A stretch of 64,000 nucleotides of DNA from Deltaproteobacteria bacterium (lineage in GTDB: Bacteria > Desulfobacterota > Binatia > Binatales > Binataceae), in NCBI GenBank assembly GCA_021794015.1, contig JAJYRQ010000001.1:125340-189339 (forward strand), read 5' to 3'. This document shows positions 25,681 through 32,263 of this stretch, one piece after another; the stretch's first letter is position 1; each line of letters opens with the position of its first letter. The notes below the pieces were generated by a model. It did not search any database. It saw only the letters and a list, made by a program, of their open reading frames with translations, and was not told the DNA's origin. The translations under genes were made by a program, and so were the position numbers.

Positions 25681-25710
25681 TCGTTACCCGATACGAGGCA
25701 TAATTGTCAA
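25681..25710 (-). promoter_or_regulatory. trp operon promoter
   Basis: On the minus strand TTGACA (25710-25705) is followed by ATTATGCCTCG and, after an 18-bp spacer, TAACGA (25686-25681). The -35 box and its next bases resemble the E. coli trp promoter (TTGACAATTA). The -10 is poor, but the same TAACGA hexamer follows TTGACA by 17 bp upstream of amiC. Transcription would begin almost at the leader ATG. Confidence 0.6.
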
Positions 25711-25799
25711 GGCGCCACAGTTCCGGGCCGGTGGCGGCGTACTGACCCGTGTCAGCCGCCTAAAGCAGCCCCGGCCAAAATTTCGCGCCGGCGCGCTCG

Positions 25800-25828
25800 G
25801 GAACCTTTTTGCCGCGAGGCTAGTCTAA
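25800..25828 (+). promoter_or_regulatory. possible sigmaE-type autoregulatory promoter
   Basis: GGAACCTTTTT (25800-25810) followed by TCTAA (25824-25828) resembles the GAACTT-N16/17-TCTRA consensus of RpoE-type sigma factors, with 17 bases between GAACCT and TCTAA. It lies directly in front of a sigma factor gene of that class. It overlaps the annotated ATG, so the true start would have to be the GTG at 25834 on a leaderless message. Confidence 0.35.
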
Positions 25829-26541
25829 TGGTTGTGACAAGCTTCAACGGGACCGCGGCGTCGGATGCCGCTGCCAACTCGCGTCGGGAAGCGCCGCCTT
25901 CGGATGAGGAAGTCGTCAGGCGGCTGTGTGCCGGAGAGGCAAGGCTGTTCGAGGTAATCCTGCGCCGCTATAACCAGCGGCTTTACCGGGTGGCACGGGC
26001 GATTGTGGCCGACGACGACGAGGCGCAGGACGCTTTACAGAGCGCATACCTGCGGGCGTATACGCATCTGGCCCAGTTCGACGGCCGGTCATCCTTTGCC
26101 ACCTGGCTGACTCGGATCGCCATCAACGAGGCCCGCGCGCGGGCGCGGCTAAGAGGCGGTCAGCGGCCGCTCGACGCTTCCCAGGCCGGCATGGGAACGG
26201 CGCCAGAGATAGCCGAAACCGCGCCTGCGGCCGAAGACCAGGCGCTGTTGGGAGAGATCAGGCAGTTGCTTGAACGGGCGATCTCGCAGCTTCCGGAGCC
26301 TTTTCGGCTCGTATTCATCCTGCGCGACGTGGAGCAGCTAAGCGGCGCTGAAGCCGCCGCGCTGCTCGATATCCGCGAGCCGACCGTGAAGACGCGGCTG
26401 CATCGCGCGCGCGGACTGCTTCGCAAACAGTTGTCGGAACGTCTGGGCGCGTTCGTGCCGCACGCCTTTGAGTTCGCCGGCGCGCGCTGCGACGGGCTGG
26501 TGGCGGCAGTGATGGGCGAGATCGCCCGGCGCAAGGCGTGA
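25828..26541 (+). CDS. RNA polymerase sigma factor, ECF/RpoE type
   Basis: The 237-residue protein has region 2 (RYNQRLYRVARAI, DALQSAYLRAYTHLAQFDGRSSFATWLTRIAINEA) at about 48-110. Region 4 (LPEPFRLVFILRDVEQLSGAEAAALLDIREPTVKTRLHRARGLLRK, here given as its parts: VFILRDVE, EVAA-like SGAEAAALL, TVKTRLHRAR) lies at about 158-205. It has no region 3, as expected for ECF sigma factors. An N-terminal extension of about 30 residues and a C-terminal FEFAGARCD segment are extra. No anti-sigma gene is adjacent; the next genes encode a secreted protein and a cupredoxin, which may be its targets. It diverges from the trp operon. Confidence 0.9.
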   Translation: MVVTSFNGTAASDAAANSRREAPPSDEEVVRRLCAGEARLFEVILRRYNQRLYRVARAIVADDDEAQDALQSAYLRAYTHLAQFDGRSSFATWLTRIAINEARARARLRGGQRPLDASQAGMGTAPEIAETAPAAEDQALLGEIRQLLERAISQLPEPFRLVFILRDVEQLSGAEAAALLDIREPTVKTRLHRARGLLRKQLSERLGAFVPHAFEFAGARCDGLVAAVMGEIARRKA

Positions 26542-26662
26542 CGGCCCGCTCCATCCGCGTTGCCTGACGCGCGAGCGATGCTCTTGGGCGCGCTGTTCGG
26601 CGCGGCGCGTTGGGACGCTTGTCGAAGTGAACGGAACCTGACTCGACCGTAAGGAGGTCAAG

Positions 26663-27274
26663 ATGCGATTTCGCGCGATTCAATCCATTCTGGCTTGTGC
26701 TGCATTTGCCGGGCTTGGCTTTGCCGCAACGGCCTGGGCCGCGGCCACGGTCAACCGCTACGGCGGCCCGGTCTACGGCGAGGCACCCGCGCTGACGGTC
26801 ACGGCTTCGCTGGTTGCGGCAGGAGGCGGAGCGGCGCATTTCTCGCTAGCCAAGGCGCTGACTTCGATGATCGGACCCGAGCTGACTGGCAAGGAAGTCG
26901 CCAAGCTTCAGGCGCAGTACGGCAAAAAGGCTGTCACCGAGTGGCTCAACTCGTTCGACTTTGCCGTAAAGGACGGCTTGCGAGTGGCCATCAGCAAGGG
27001 TATCGCGCTGCCGCCACCCACGCTCTCCGGCAAGAAGCTCGCCGAAACCCTGGTGCAGGCGGGAATCGCCGGCGACCACACCTTCTGGATCGGGCTGGTG
27101 TTCGACAAGGCGCTAAGCCACGACATCCACATCCAGGTTATGGACGACGTCGACCGCAACTCGGCTTACGGCAACGCGGTCGATTATCGGCTGCACCAGA
27201 TAAGCAACCAGGCCTTCTACGATCTCGCTCACGCGCTGGGCCATGACGACGTCCGGCTGGCGTCGGTTCATTAG
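26663..27274 (+). CDS. secreted protein of unknown function
   Basis: The 203-residue product begins at ATG 26663 behind a near-perfect TAAGGAGGT Shine-Dalgarno sequence. It has a signal peptide (basic start, hydrophobic core to about residue 24, cleavage near AWA-AA). The mature part shows mixed alpha/beta composition with several His and Asp residues (SHDIHIQVMDDVDR, HALGHDD). I do not recognise the family. It lies between an ECF sigma factor and a cupredoxin on the same strand, which suggests a periplasmic redox or metal-related role, but this is context only. Confidence 0.75.
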   Translation: MRFRAIQSILACAAFAGLGFAATAWAAATVNRYGGPVYGEAPALTVTASLVAAGGGAAHFSLAKALTSMIGPELTGKEVAKLQAQYGKKAVTEWLNSFDFAVKDGLRVAISKGIALPPPTLSGKKLAETLVQAGIAGDHTFWIGLVFDKALSHDIHIQVMDDVDRNSAYGNAVDYRLHQISNQAFYDLAHALGHDDVRLASVH

Positions 27275-27316
27275 CCTAACAGCGTTCCGGCTTGGTCGTG
27301 CGAGCGGAGTACGTCG

Positions 27317-27715
27317 GTGAGAGCCAAGAAACTGTGGGCTTTGTGCGCGCTGCTCGGCCTCGCCTGGTTTGCCGCGGGGCCGGACAGCGCAAGCGCCGCC
27401 GCGCCGGTTGTTGTCATTACGGTCAGCGACGAGCCGGCCAAGTTCGTCCCCGCACGCGTGGTAATCAAGGCGGGCGATACCGTCGAGTGGAAAAACACCG
27501 GCGCCATACTTCATTCGGCCACGGACGATCCGGCCAAGGCCGGCAATTCGCAGGCGGTTTCCGCCCCGTCCGGGGCCGCGCTGTTTGACTCGGGTTTCCT
27601 TAACCCGGGCGCGGTCTATCAGCATACCTTCGCAGTGCCCGGCACTTACCGCTATGTTTGCCTTCCACACCAGGCGCAGGGCATGGCCGGGGAGATCCTC
27701 GTGAAGCCAAGGTGA
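27317..27715 (+). CDS. cupredoxin (plastocyanin-like copper protein)
   Basis: The 132-residue secreted protein has a signal peptide ending near residue 28 (SASA-AA). A single cupredoxin domain follows with a complete type 1 copper site: His66 in AILHSAT, Cys115, His118 and Met123 in the VCLPHQAQGM loop. It is likely a periplasmic electron carrier. Start GTG 27317 was chosen because it immediately precedes the basic n-region. The gap to the preceding secreted-protein gene is 42 bp, so they may form one unit with the sigma factor. Confidence 0.9.
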   Translation: MRAKKLWALCALLGLAWFAAGPDSASAAAPVVVITVSDEPAKFVPARVVIKAGDTVEWKNTGAILHSATDDPAKAGNSQAVSAPSGAALFDSGFLNPGAVYQHTFAVPGTYRYVCLPHQAQGMAGEILVKPR

Positions 27716-27856
27716 GCTGCCCCGGCGGCCTGTGAGGCGTCTTTGCTGGCCGGGCGCTAAACGACACAAGCAGGCGCCCGGGGCTGCGGGGGCGCGGCTC
27801 GGCACCAAGCCCGAGGGCTCGCGATCTCTTCGCGCACCAAAGCGGGCCGAGGCTCA
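27716..27856. other. intergenic stretch left of the island repeat
   Basis: These 141 bases follow the cupredoxin gene and hold no supported gene. If the repeats at 27857 and 37389 mark an insertion, this stretch was originally downstream of the SPOR-domain gene. Confidence 0.5.
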
Positions 27857-27930
27857 GGATGCGGCTTAGTCGGAGGCGGCGGGGGCGGCGAAGCGGCGGT
27901 CGTACTCTTCGTGCAGCCGCCGCTCGGCCG
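27857..27930 (+). repeat. left copy of 74-bp direct repeat
   Basis: These 74 bases match 37389-37462 at 73 positions; the single difference is T at 27866 versus C at 37398. On the minus strand the copy encodes the last codons of the SPOR protein, with TAA in place of TAG. Sequence identity stops sharply at both ends. Confidence 0.95.
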
Positions 27931-28110
27931 TCCAGAAAAGTGTAGCGCGCCCATTTCTTGCCGCCGCGTACGCTCGCGAGCAGAGAAGAGCAAGACGGCT
28001 GTATGGTCCCGAGGTAAGCCGACGCCGGGCCTCGGGGTCGGCAGTCGCCTCGGTTCAAGCCGGCTATTGACGGCTGCTCTTGACGGCCAGCTTGGCCTGT
28101 CGCTCGGCGT
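27931..28110 (-). pseudogene. decayed trpE-like 5' fragment
   Basis: The minus strand of this stretch resembles the first 65 or so codons of the resident trpE (25270-25450). Translated, it still contains SVRGGKKWARYTFL, against SVRGGEKWARYTFL in TrpE, and upstream an ERQAKLA segment against ERELDQLA. It carries two in-frame stop codons (TAG and TGA) and at least one single-base gap, and roughly two thirds to three quarters of bases match. It is joined directly to the left 74-bp repeat, making a chimera of trpE 5' end and SPOR gene 3' end. It cannot encode a functional protein. Confidence 0.7.
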
Positions 28111-28538
28111 GGGCCTGCTCGTCGGCGGCATCGTATCTGTTGCGGCTTCAGCCTTGATTGCCAAGACGCACCGGCCGAGGTCTGTCCTGGCGGCCGGTTA
28201 CTTGCGGCTATGTGTCTTTCAGCACAAGCGGCGTGCACAGGGAACATGGCCGAGGGGGACTGCAAGGGAGCTCGCTCTAGGCCCGCGAGAAGAACCTTCG
28301 TTCCCGATCGTCTGCCCGAGGATCGCGCACCTATGCTCAAAGCGGAGGCAGCCTAAGCGTAGTCAAGCCTGGTTGGTTGCTTGTGCTGACCGGAAGAGGG
28401 CAGGTCGGGCGAGGGTCCGGAGGCGGCGCCTAGGGCGCGCAAAAACTGAGGGGAGTGCCGGCCGGCTACCGTTGTCCATGGGTCAGGAGCGGGACTGAGC
28501 CGAGTGTGGCACGTTCGTTGCTCGGGTGACTGTTGCTG
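28111..28538. other. gene-free stretch upstream of amiC
   Basis: I see no supported gene here. Both strands are open over long stretches, as expected for GC-rich sequence, but codon use and peptide composition look random. It may contain further eroded sequence belonging to the trpE-like fragment or the island edge. Confidence 0.5.
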
Positions 28539-28567
28539 TTGACATGGAGCCCGCGCTATGGTAACGA
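28539..28567 (+). promoter_or_regulatory. candidate promoter of amiC-amiR
   Basis: TTGACA (28539-28544), a 17-bp spacer and TAACGA (28562-28567) lie just upstream of amiC. This placement supports ATG 28600, with AGGAGG in front, as the amiC start rather than ATG 28558, which would lie inside the promoter. Confidence 0.55.
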
Positions 28568-28599
28568 CGCTAGGATGGCATAAGGCAGGAGGTCAGCTT

Positions 28600-29736
28600 A
28601 TGCGGGCCATCCCTCGCCGAACGTCGGAACCTTGGCGGGTCGGCGTGCTGTTTTCGCGCAGCGGATGCACTTCCGTGATCGAGGAGACGCAGCTTCGCGG
28701 CACGCTGCTCGCGGTGGAAGAAATCAACGCCTCGGGTGGAATCCACGGTCGCGAGGTCGTTCCGATCGTGTACGACCCCGCCTCAGACCCGGGCCTTTTC
28801 GCGTCTTGTGCCAAGCGCCTGATGGTTGAGAACGGGGTGACGACAATCTTTGGCTGTTATACCTCGAGCAGCCGCAAGGCGGTGATACCCGTCGTCGAGC
28901 GCCTCAACGGCCTGCTCTGGTACCCGACACCGTACGAAGGTTTCGAGTTTTCACCCAACGTAATTTACACTGGTCCGGCGCCAAACCAGAACAGCGTCGC
29001 GCTCTGCCGTTTCTTGATGCAACATTACGGAAGCCGCTTCTACCTTATCGGGTCCGATTATGTCTATCCGCGCGAGTCCAACCGGGTAATGCGGGAGCTG
29101 GTCCGTGACAACAGCGGTAGTGTGGTTGGCGAAACCTATCTGAGCCTTCGCGCCCAACATCGTGACTTTTTGCCGGTTCTGTGCGAAGTGCGCCGGCTAC
29201 AGCCGGACGTTATTTTTTCAACAGTCGTTGGCGAGTCCACGGCCTGCCTGTACCAACGCTACAGCGATACGGGTCTTGACCCGAGGCGGATGCCCATCGC
29301 AAGCTTAACCACGTCGGAGGCTGAGGTCATGGCAATGGGTGCTGACGTCGGGCAAGGGCACATCACGGCGGCCCCTTATTTCGAGTCGGTTCGCACCCCG
29401 GCGAACTCCTCGTTCGTGGCTTGCTACCGCAAGCGGTTCGGAAACGACCAACCGACCAACATGTGCGCTGAGGCGGCTTATTTCCAGGTACACCTGTTTG
29501 CCAAGGCGCTGGCCGAGGCCAATTCGCTCGAAACCGACATCTTGCGCTCCGCGGTTCTCGGGCTGGAATTTGATGCGCCCCAGGGGAGGGTGTCGGTCAA
29601 CGAGACCTACGGGCACGCCGACCTTTGGACCCGGATCGGGCGGGTCGACAGCCGGGGCGGATTCGAAGTTATCGAGCAGTCGCGGGCCCAGGTGCGCGCC
29701 GACCCTTACCTGATCGAATCCGGAAGGGCGCTTTGA
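28600..29736 (+). CDS. amiC: AmiC-like cytoplasmic amide sensor (negative regulator of AmiR)
   Basis: The 378-residue product is a periplasmic-binding-protein-like fold (type I, two lobes) related to AmiC and to UrtA. It has no signal peptide, as expected for AmiC, which binds short-chain amides in the cytoplasm and sequesters AmiR when amide is absent. Family segments include FGCYTSSSRKAVIPVVE (about 85-101) and YLIGSDYVYPRESNR (about 146-160). ATG 28600 has AGGAGG six bases upstream. It is paralogous to the transporter binding protein at 32264, which shares LGCYTSASRQSVLPV in the same place. AmiR follows after 24 bp. Alternative: a stray ABC binding protein, but lack of secretion signal and the amiR neighbour argue against it. 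Confidence 0.85.
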   Translation: MRAIPRRTSEPWRVGVLFSRSGCTSVIEETQLRGTLLAVEEINASGGIHGREVVPIVYDPASDPGLFASCAKRLMVENGVTTIFGCYTSSSRKAVIPVVERLNGLLWYPTPYEGFEFSPNVIYTGPAPNQNSVALCRFLMQHYGSRFYLIGSDYVYPRESNRVMRELVRDNSGSVVGETYLSLRAQHRDFLPVLCEVRRLQPDVIFSTVVGESTACLYQRYSDTGLDPRRMPIASLTTSEAEVMAMGADVGQGHITAAPYFESVRTPANSSFVACYRKRFGNDQPTNMCAEAAYFQVHLFAKALAEANSLETDILRSAVLGLEFDAPQGRVSVNETYGHADLWTRIGRVDSRGGFEVIEQSRAQVRADPYLIESGRAL

Positions 29737-29760
29737 CGCTGCTGAATCGAAAGCGAGGGC

Positions 29761-30384
29761 GTGCCGTTGTCCAATACCATCGGGAACTATCCGACCCCGG
29801 AAGCAAGCTGCCAGATGCGTGCGGAGTTCACTAATCTCGACGTCGTCGTGGCCACCAGGCGCGACGACGAGGGCGAGTTTCTCGTTCGCACCCTTCAGCG
29901 TGCGCGCGCCCGCGTGCGGTATGTTTGGCCGTTGCCCGACCGCTTGCCCGAGGACCCTGACGTGGTCTTTTGCGATCTAACGCCGGAACTGCCCATGCGG
30001 ATACCGTGGGTGCCGGGTGAGCCCAAAGCGGCGCTAGCCGTGATCGTGGGGCCTGGCCCGATTGCGGAGTTGGACCTTCTCATAAATAGCGCCCCCGACG
30101 CGGTTCTCCATCGCCCTTTCACGAGCAGCGCTGTGGTGGTGAGCCTGATGCTCGCCCGCAGCCATTTTGCCTACGAGCGGCGGTTACGCTGGCGCATAAA
30201 CAAATTGGATGAAAGCCTTCGCCTGATGCGCGGCGTTGAGCGGGCTAAGGAGATTCTGATGCGCACCCGTCAGATGTGCGAGGGGGAAGCGTACCGGTTT
30301 ATGCGGCAGCAGGCGATGAGTCGGAGGGTGTCGATAACGACAGTGGCAAGAGCTATTGTTGACTCGCACGAGCTCTTGAGCTAG
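29761..30384 (+). CDS. amiR: AmiR-like ANTAR-domain transcription antiterminator
   Basis: The 207-residue product has an N-terminal pseudo-receiver domain (about 20-130) with VVVATRRDDEGEFLV and a PDVVFCDLTPE strand. A helical linker follows, then a C-terminal ANTAR domain (about 145-200) including ERAKEILMRTRQMCEGEAYRFMR and an AIVDSHELL end. ANTAR proteins bind paired hexaloop hairpins in mRNA and prevent a terminator from forming. Exactly such an RNA begins 30 bp after this gene. The start is GTG 29761 with GAGGG just upstream; ATG 29815 is an alternative that removes 18 residues. AmiC upstream is the expected ligand-sensing partner. Confidence 0.88.
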   Translation: MPLSNTIGNYPTPEASCQMRAEFTNLDVVVATRRDDEGEFLVRTLQRARARVRYVWPLPDRLPEDPDVVFCDLTPELPMRIPWVPGEPKAALAVIVGPGPIAELDLLINSAPDAVLHRPFTSSAVVVSLMLARSHFAYERRLRWRINKLDESLRLMRGVERAKEILMRTRQMCEGEAYRFMRQQAMSRRVSITTVARAIVDSHELLS

Positions 30385-30413
30385 GGTTAAGCCTCAAGCA
30401 AGAGTCGGGGCAC

Positions 30414-30455
30414 GGGCGGCAATGGCGCCGCCCTTACAAGCGGGCAAGGGAGCCC
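30414..30455 (+). ncRNA. ANTAR-target dual-hairpin leader RNA
   Basis: Hairpin 1 is GGGCGGC (30414-30420), loop AATGGC, GCCGCCC (30427-30433). After an 8-base spacer, hairpin 2 is GGGC (30442-30445), loop AAGGGA, GCCC (30452-30455). Both loops are six bases with A at position 1 and G at position 4, the defining ANTAR recognition features. The 3' arm of hairpin 2 overlaps the 5' arm of the terminator that starts at 30451, so the two structures exclude each other. Confidence 0.85.
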
Positions 30456-30493
30456 TTCTGGGAGCCACCTCGGTGGCTTCAGAAGGGCTTTTT
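30451..30493 (+). terminator. intrinsic terminator controlled by AmiR
   Basis: AGCCCTTCTG (30451-30460) pairs with CAGAAGGGCT (30480-30489) over ten bp. After a small internal loop, AGCCACC (30463-30469) pairs with GGTGGCT (30472-30478). The stem runs into TTTTT (30489-30493). Its first bases are shared with ANTAR hairpin 2. Confidence 0.9.
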
Positions 30494-31071
30494 GCGTTTA
30501 GAGCGCAGAATTCCTATGGAACGCACGAAGCATCCGGCAGTCGGCGCACGCGCCGTGCCGGAAAGGCCAACGCCTCTACCGGGACGGTGCCGGAGCAGTC
30601 GTTCTCCCGCGTGCAGTGACGCTGTAGTGAATGGGGGGCTTCGGTCTCGGCTGCTGGCCAGGGAGGCCCGCCATGGTCGAGCAGGGGCGGGAGGTTCCCG
30701 GCCTCCTCGAGGTGGCGGCCACGACCGCGCGCACATCCGCCGCAGGCAGGTGGACGCGCCTCGGGCTTGGCATGGCGTAGCGGCGCATCGTGGCACATCC
30801 AGGGGGCGATGGCAGGGTGGGCCCCACCGGGGCGGCGGCGCGCACGTAAGCGAGGCGGCAAAGACGGGTCTCGCGGCTGCTGGGCGGACGCCACGCGTCG
30901 CCCTTCGCCGTGCGGTCACGCCGCCCAGCTTCGGCGGGACGGGGTCGGGCGCGCACAGGACGCCCGGTTGCGCCGCGCCTGCGCGGCCCCCTCCGTAAAG
31001 CGCCGGTCGTGCAACCTTACCGGTGACTCTCTTGGGACAACGGCAACAATCGACACGGGGAGTACACACTT
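30494..31071 (+). other. long gene-free stretch between terminator and amiE
   Basis: This 578-base stretch separates the antitermination site from amiE. Frames on both strands are open but give Arg/Pro/Gly-rich peptides without recognisable motifs. One plus frame from ATG 30673 looks mildly protein-like but meets a stop after 36 codons. A GGGGAG ribosome-binding site lies at its right end for amiE. It may hold an eroded gene; no function is assigned. Confidence 0.5.
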
Positions 31072-32100
31072 ATGAGGCACGGAGATATTTCATCCAGCAA
31101 GGATTGTGTAGGCGTCGCGGTTGTAAATTACAAGATGCCTCGCTTGCATACCAAGGCCGAGGTAATCGAAAACGCCCGTCGGATCGGCGAAATGATCGTG
31201 GGGATCAAGACCGGACTGCCGGGCATGGACCTGATCATTTTCCCTGAATACAGCACCCACGGAATCATGTACGACCAGAAGGAGATGATGGAGACTGCAT
31301 CCGTCGTCCCCGGCGAGGAGACCAAGATTTTCGCCGCCGCCTGCCGGGCGGCAAGCACCTGGGGCGTTTTCTCGCTCACCGGCGAGCGCCACGAGGACCA
31401 TCCGAAAAAAGCACCGTACAACACCCTCATTCTGATGAACAACCGGGGCGAGATCGTCCAGAAGTACCACAAGATCAATCCCTGGTGCCCGATTGAGGGC
31501 TGGTACCCGGGCAACTGCACCTTCGTCTCCGAGGGTCCCAAAGGTCTGAGAGTCAGCCTTATCGTCTGCGACGATGGGAACTACCCGGAAATCTGGCGTG
31601 ATTGCGCGATGCGCGGGGCGGAGCTCATCGTGCGCTGCCAGGGCTATATGTACCCGGCCAAGGAGCAGCAAATCCTGGTGGCCAAGGCGATGGCCTGGAT
31701 GAACAACTCGTACGTGGCGGTGGCGAACGCTGCCGGTTTCGATGGCGTATATTCCTACTTCGGTCATTCCGCGATCATCGGGTTCGACGGCCGAACGCTC
31801 GCCGAGTGCGCGGAGGAAGAGAACGGCGTGCAATACGCCGAGCTGTCAGTGTCGATGATTCGCGACGCCCGGCGAAACTGGCAGTCACAGAACCACCTCT
31901 TCAAGCTTCTTCACCGGGGTTACACGGGCAAGATTCTCTCCAAGGAGAGCCCCCTAGGCGTTGCTGACTGCCCCTTCGAGTTCTACCGGACGTGGGTGAC
32001 CGAGCCTGACAAGGCCCGAAAGCAGGTCGAGAGCTTCACGCGGCAGAGCGTAGGGACCCCGGAGTGCCAGATTCCGGGAATCCCGGCCAAAGCCGCCTAG
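31072..32100 (+). CDS. amiE: aliphatic amidase (acylamide amidohydrolase)
   Basis: The 342-residue nitrilase-superfamily enzyme matches AmiE closely, starting [11 protein letters not shown]. The catalytic triad falls at the same numbers as in Pseudomonas AmiE: Glu59 in FPEYS, Lys134 in KYHKINPW and Cys166 in IVCDDG. The family hydrolyses acetamide, propionamide and similar short amides to acid and ammonia. The start has GGGGAG upstream. It is the first gene after the AmiR-controlled terminator and is followed by urtABCDE, so amide uptake and cleavage are expressed together. The usual AmiS channel and AmiB are absent here. A formamidase (AmiF) is a less likely alternative. Confidence 0.95.
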   Translation: MRHGDISSSKDCVGVAVVNYKMPRLHTKAEVIENARRIGEMIVGIKTGLPGMDLIIFPEYSTHGIMYDQKEMMETASVVPGEETKIFAAACRAASTWGVFSLTGERHEDHPKKAPYNTLILMNNRGEIVQKYHKINPWCPIEGWYPGNCTFVSEGPKGLRVSLIVCDDGNYPEIWRDCAMRGAELIVRCQGYMYPAKEQQILVAKAMAWMNNSYVAVANAAGFDGVYSYFGHSAIIGFDGRTLAECAEEENGVQYAELSVSMIRDARRNWQSQNHLFKLLHRGYTGKILSKESPLGVADCPFEFYRTWVTEPDKARKQVESFTRQSVGTPECQIPGIPAKAA

Positions 32101-32222
32101 ACCAACGGCTAGTGCGCGGCCGCAGGTGGCCGCCGCCGTGAACGGAAGCGCAGTCTGGGTCGGATTCGCCAACGAGCCAGGAGCGTAGGCATGGAAAGTC
32201 AGAAGCGCATTGCGGCATAAAC

Positions 32223-32252
32223 CGAATCTTACAATTCGAGACTGTGGTCTCG
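32223..32252 (+). promoter_or_regulatory. two abutting hairpins upstream of urtA
   Basis: CGAAT-CTTACA-ATTCG (32223-32238) and CGAGAC-TGTG-GTCTCG (32237-32252) are perfect stems that share two bases, so they compete or stack. The second ends at the AGGAG ribosome-binding site of urtA. They could adjust urtA translation or protect the mRNA end. Confidence 0.4.
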
Positions 32253-32263
32253 AGGAGCAGACT

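Noticed and set aside
28034..28200. A hydrophobic plus-strand segment (LGLSLGVGLLVGGIVSVAASALIA) that looked like a membrane helix
   Set aside because: It runs partly across the reverse of the trpE-like remnant, has no start with a ribosome-binding site and no conserved context.
30479..31069. Open frames of 168 (plus) and 196 (minus) codons between the terminator and amiE
   Set aside because: They read through the terminator stem or are Arg/Pro/Gly-rich without motifs; no credible start.
32116..32133. GCGGCC-GCAGGT-GGCCGC hairpin considered as a further ANTAR target
   Set aside because: The six-base loop has G, not A, at position 1, no second hairpin with proper spacing follows, and no terminator overlaps it.
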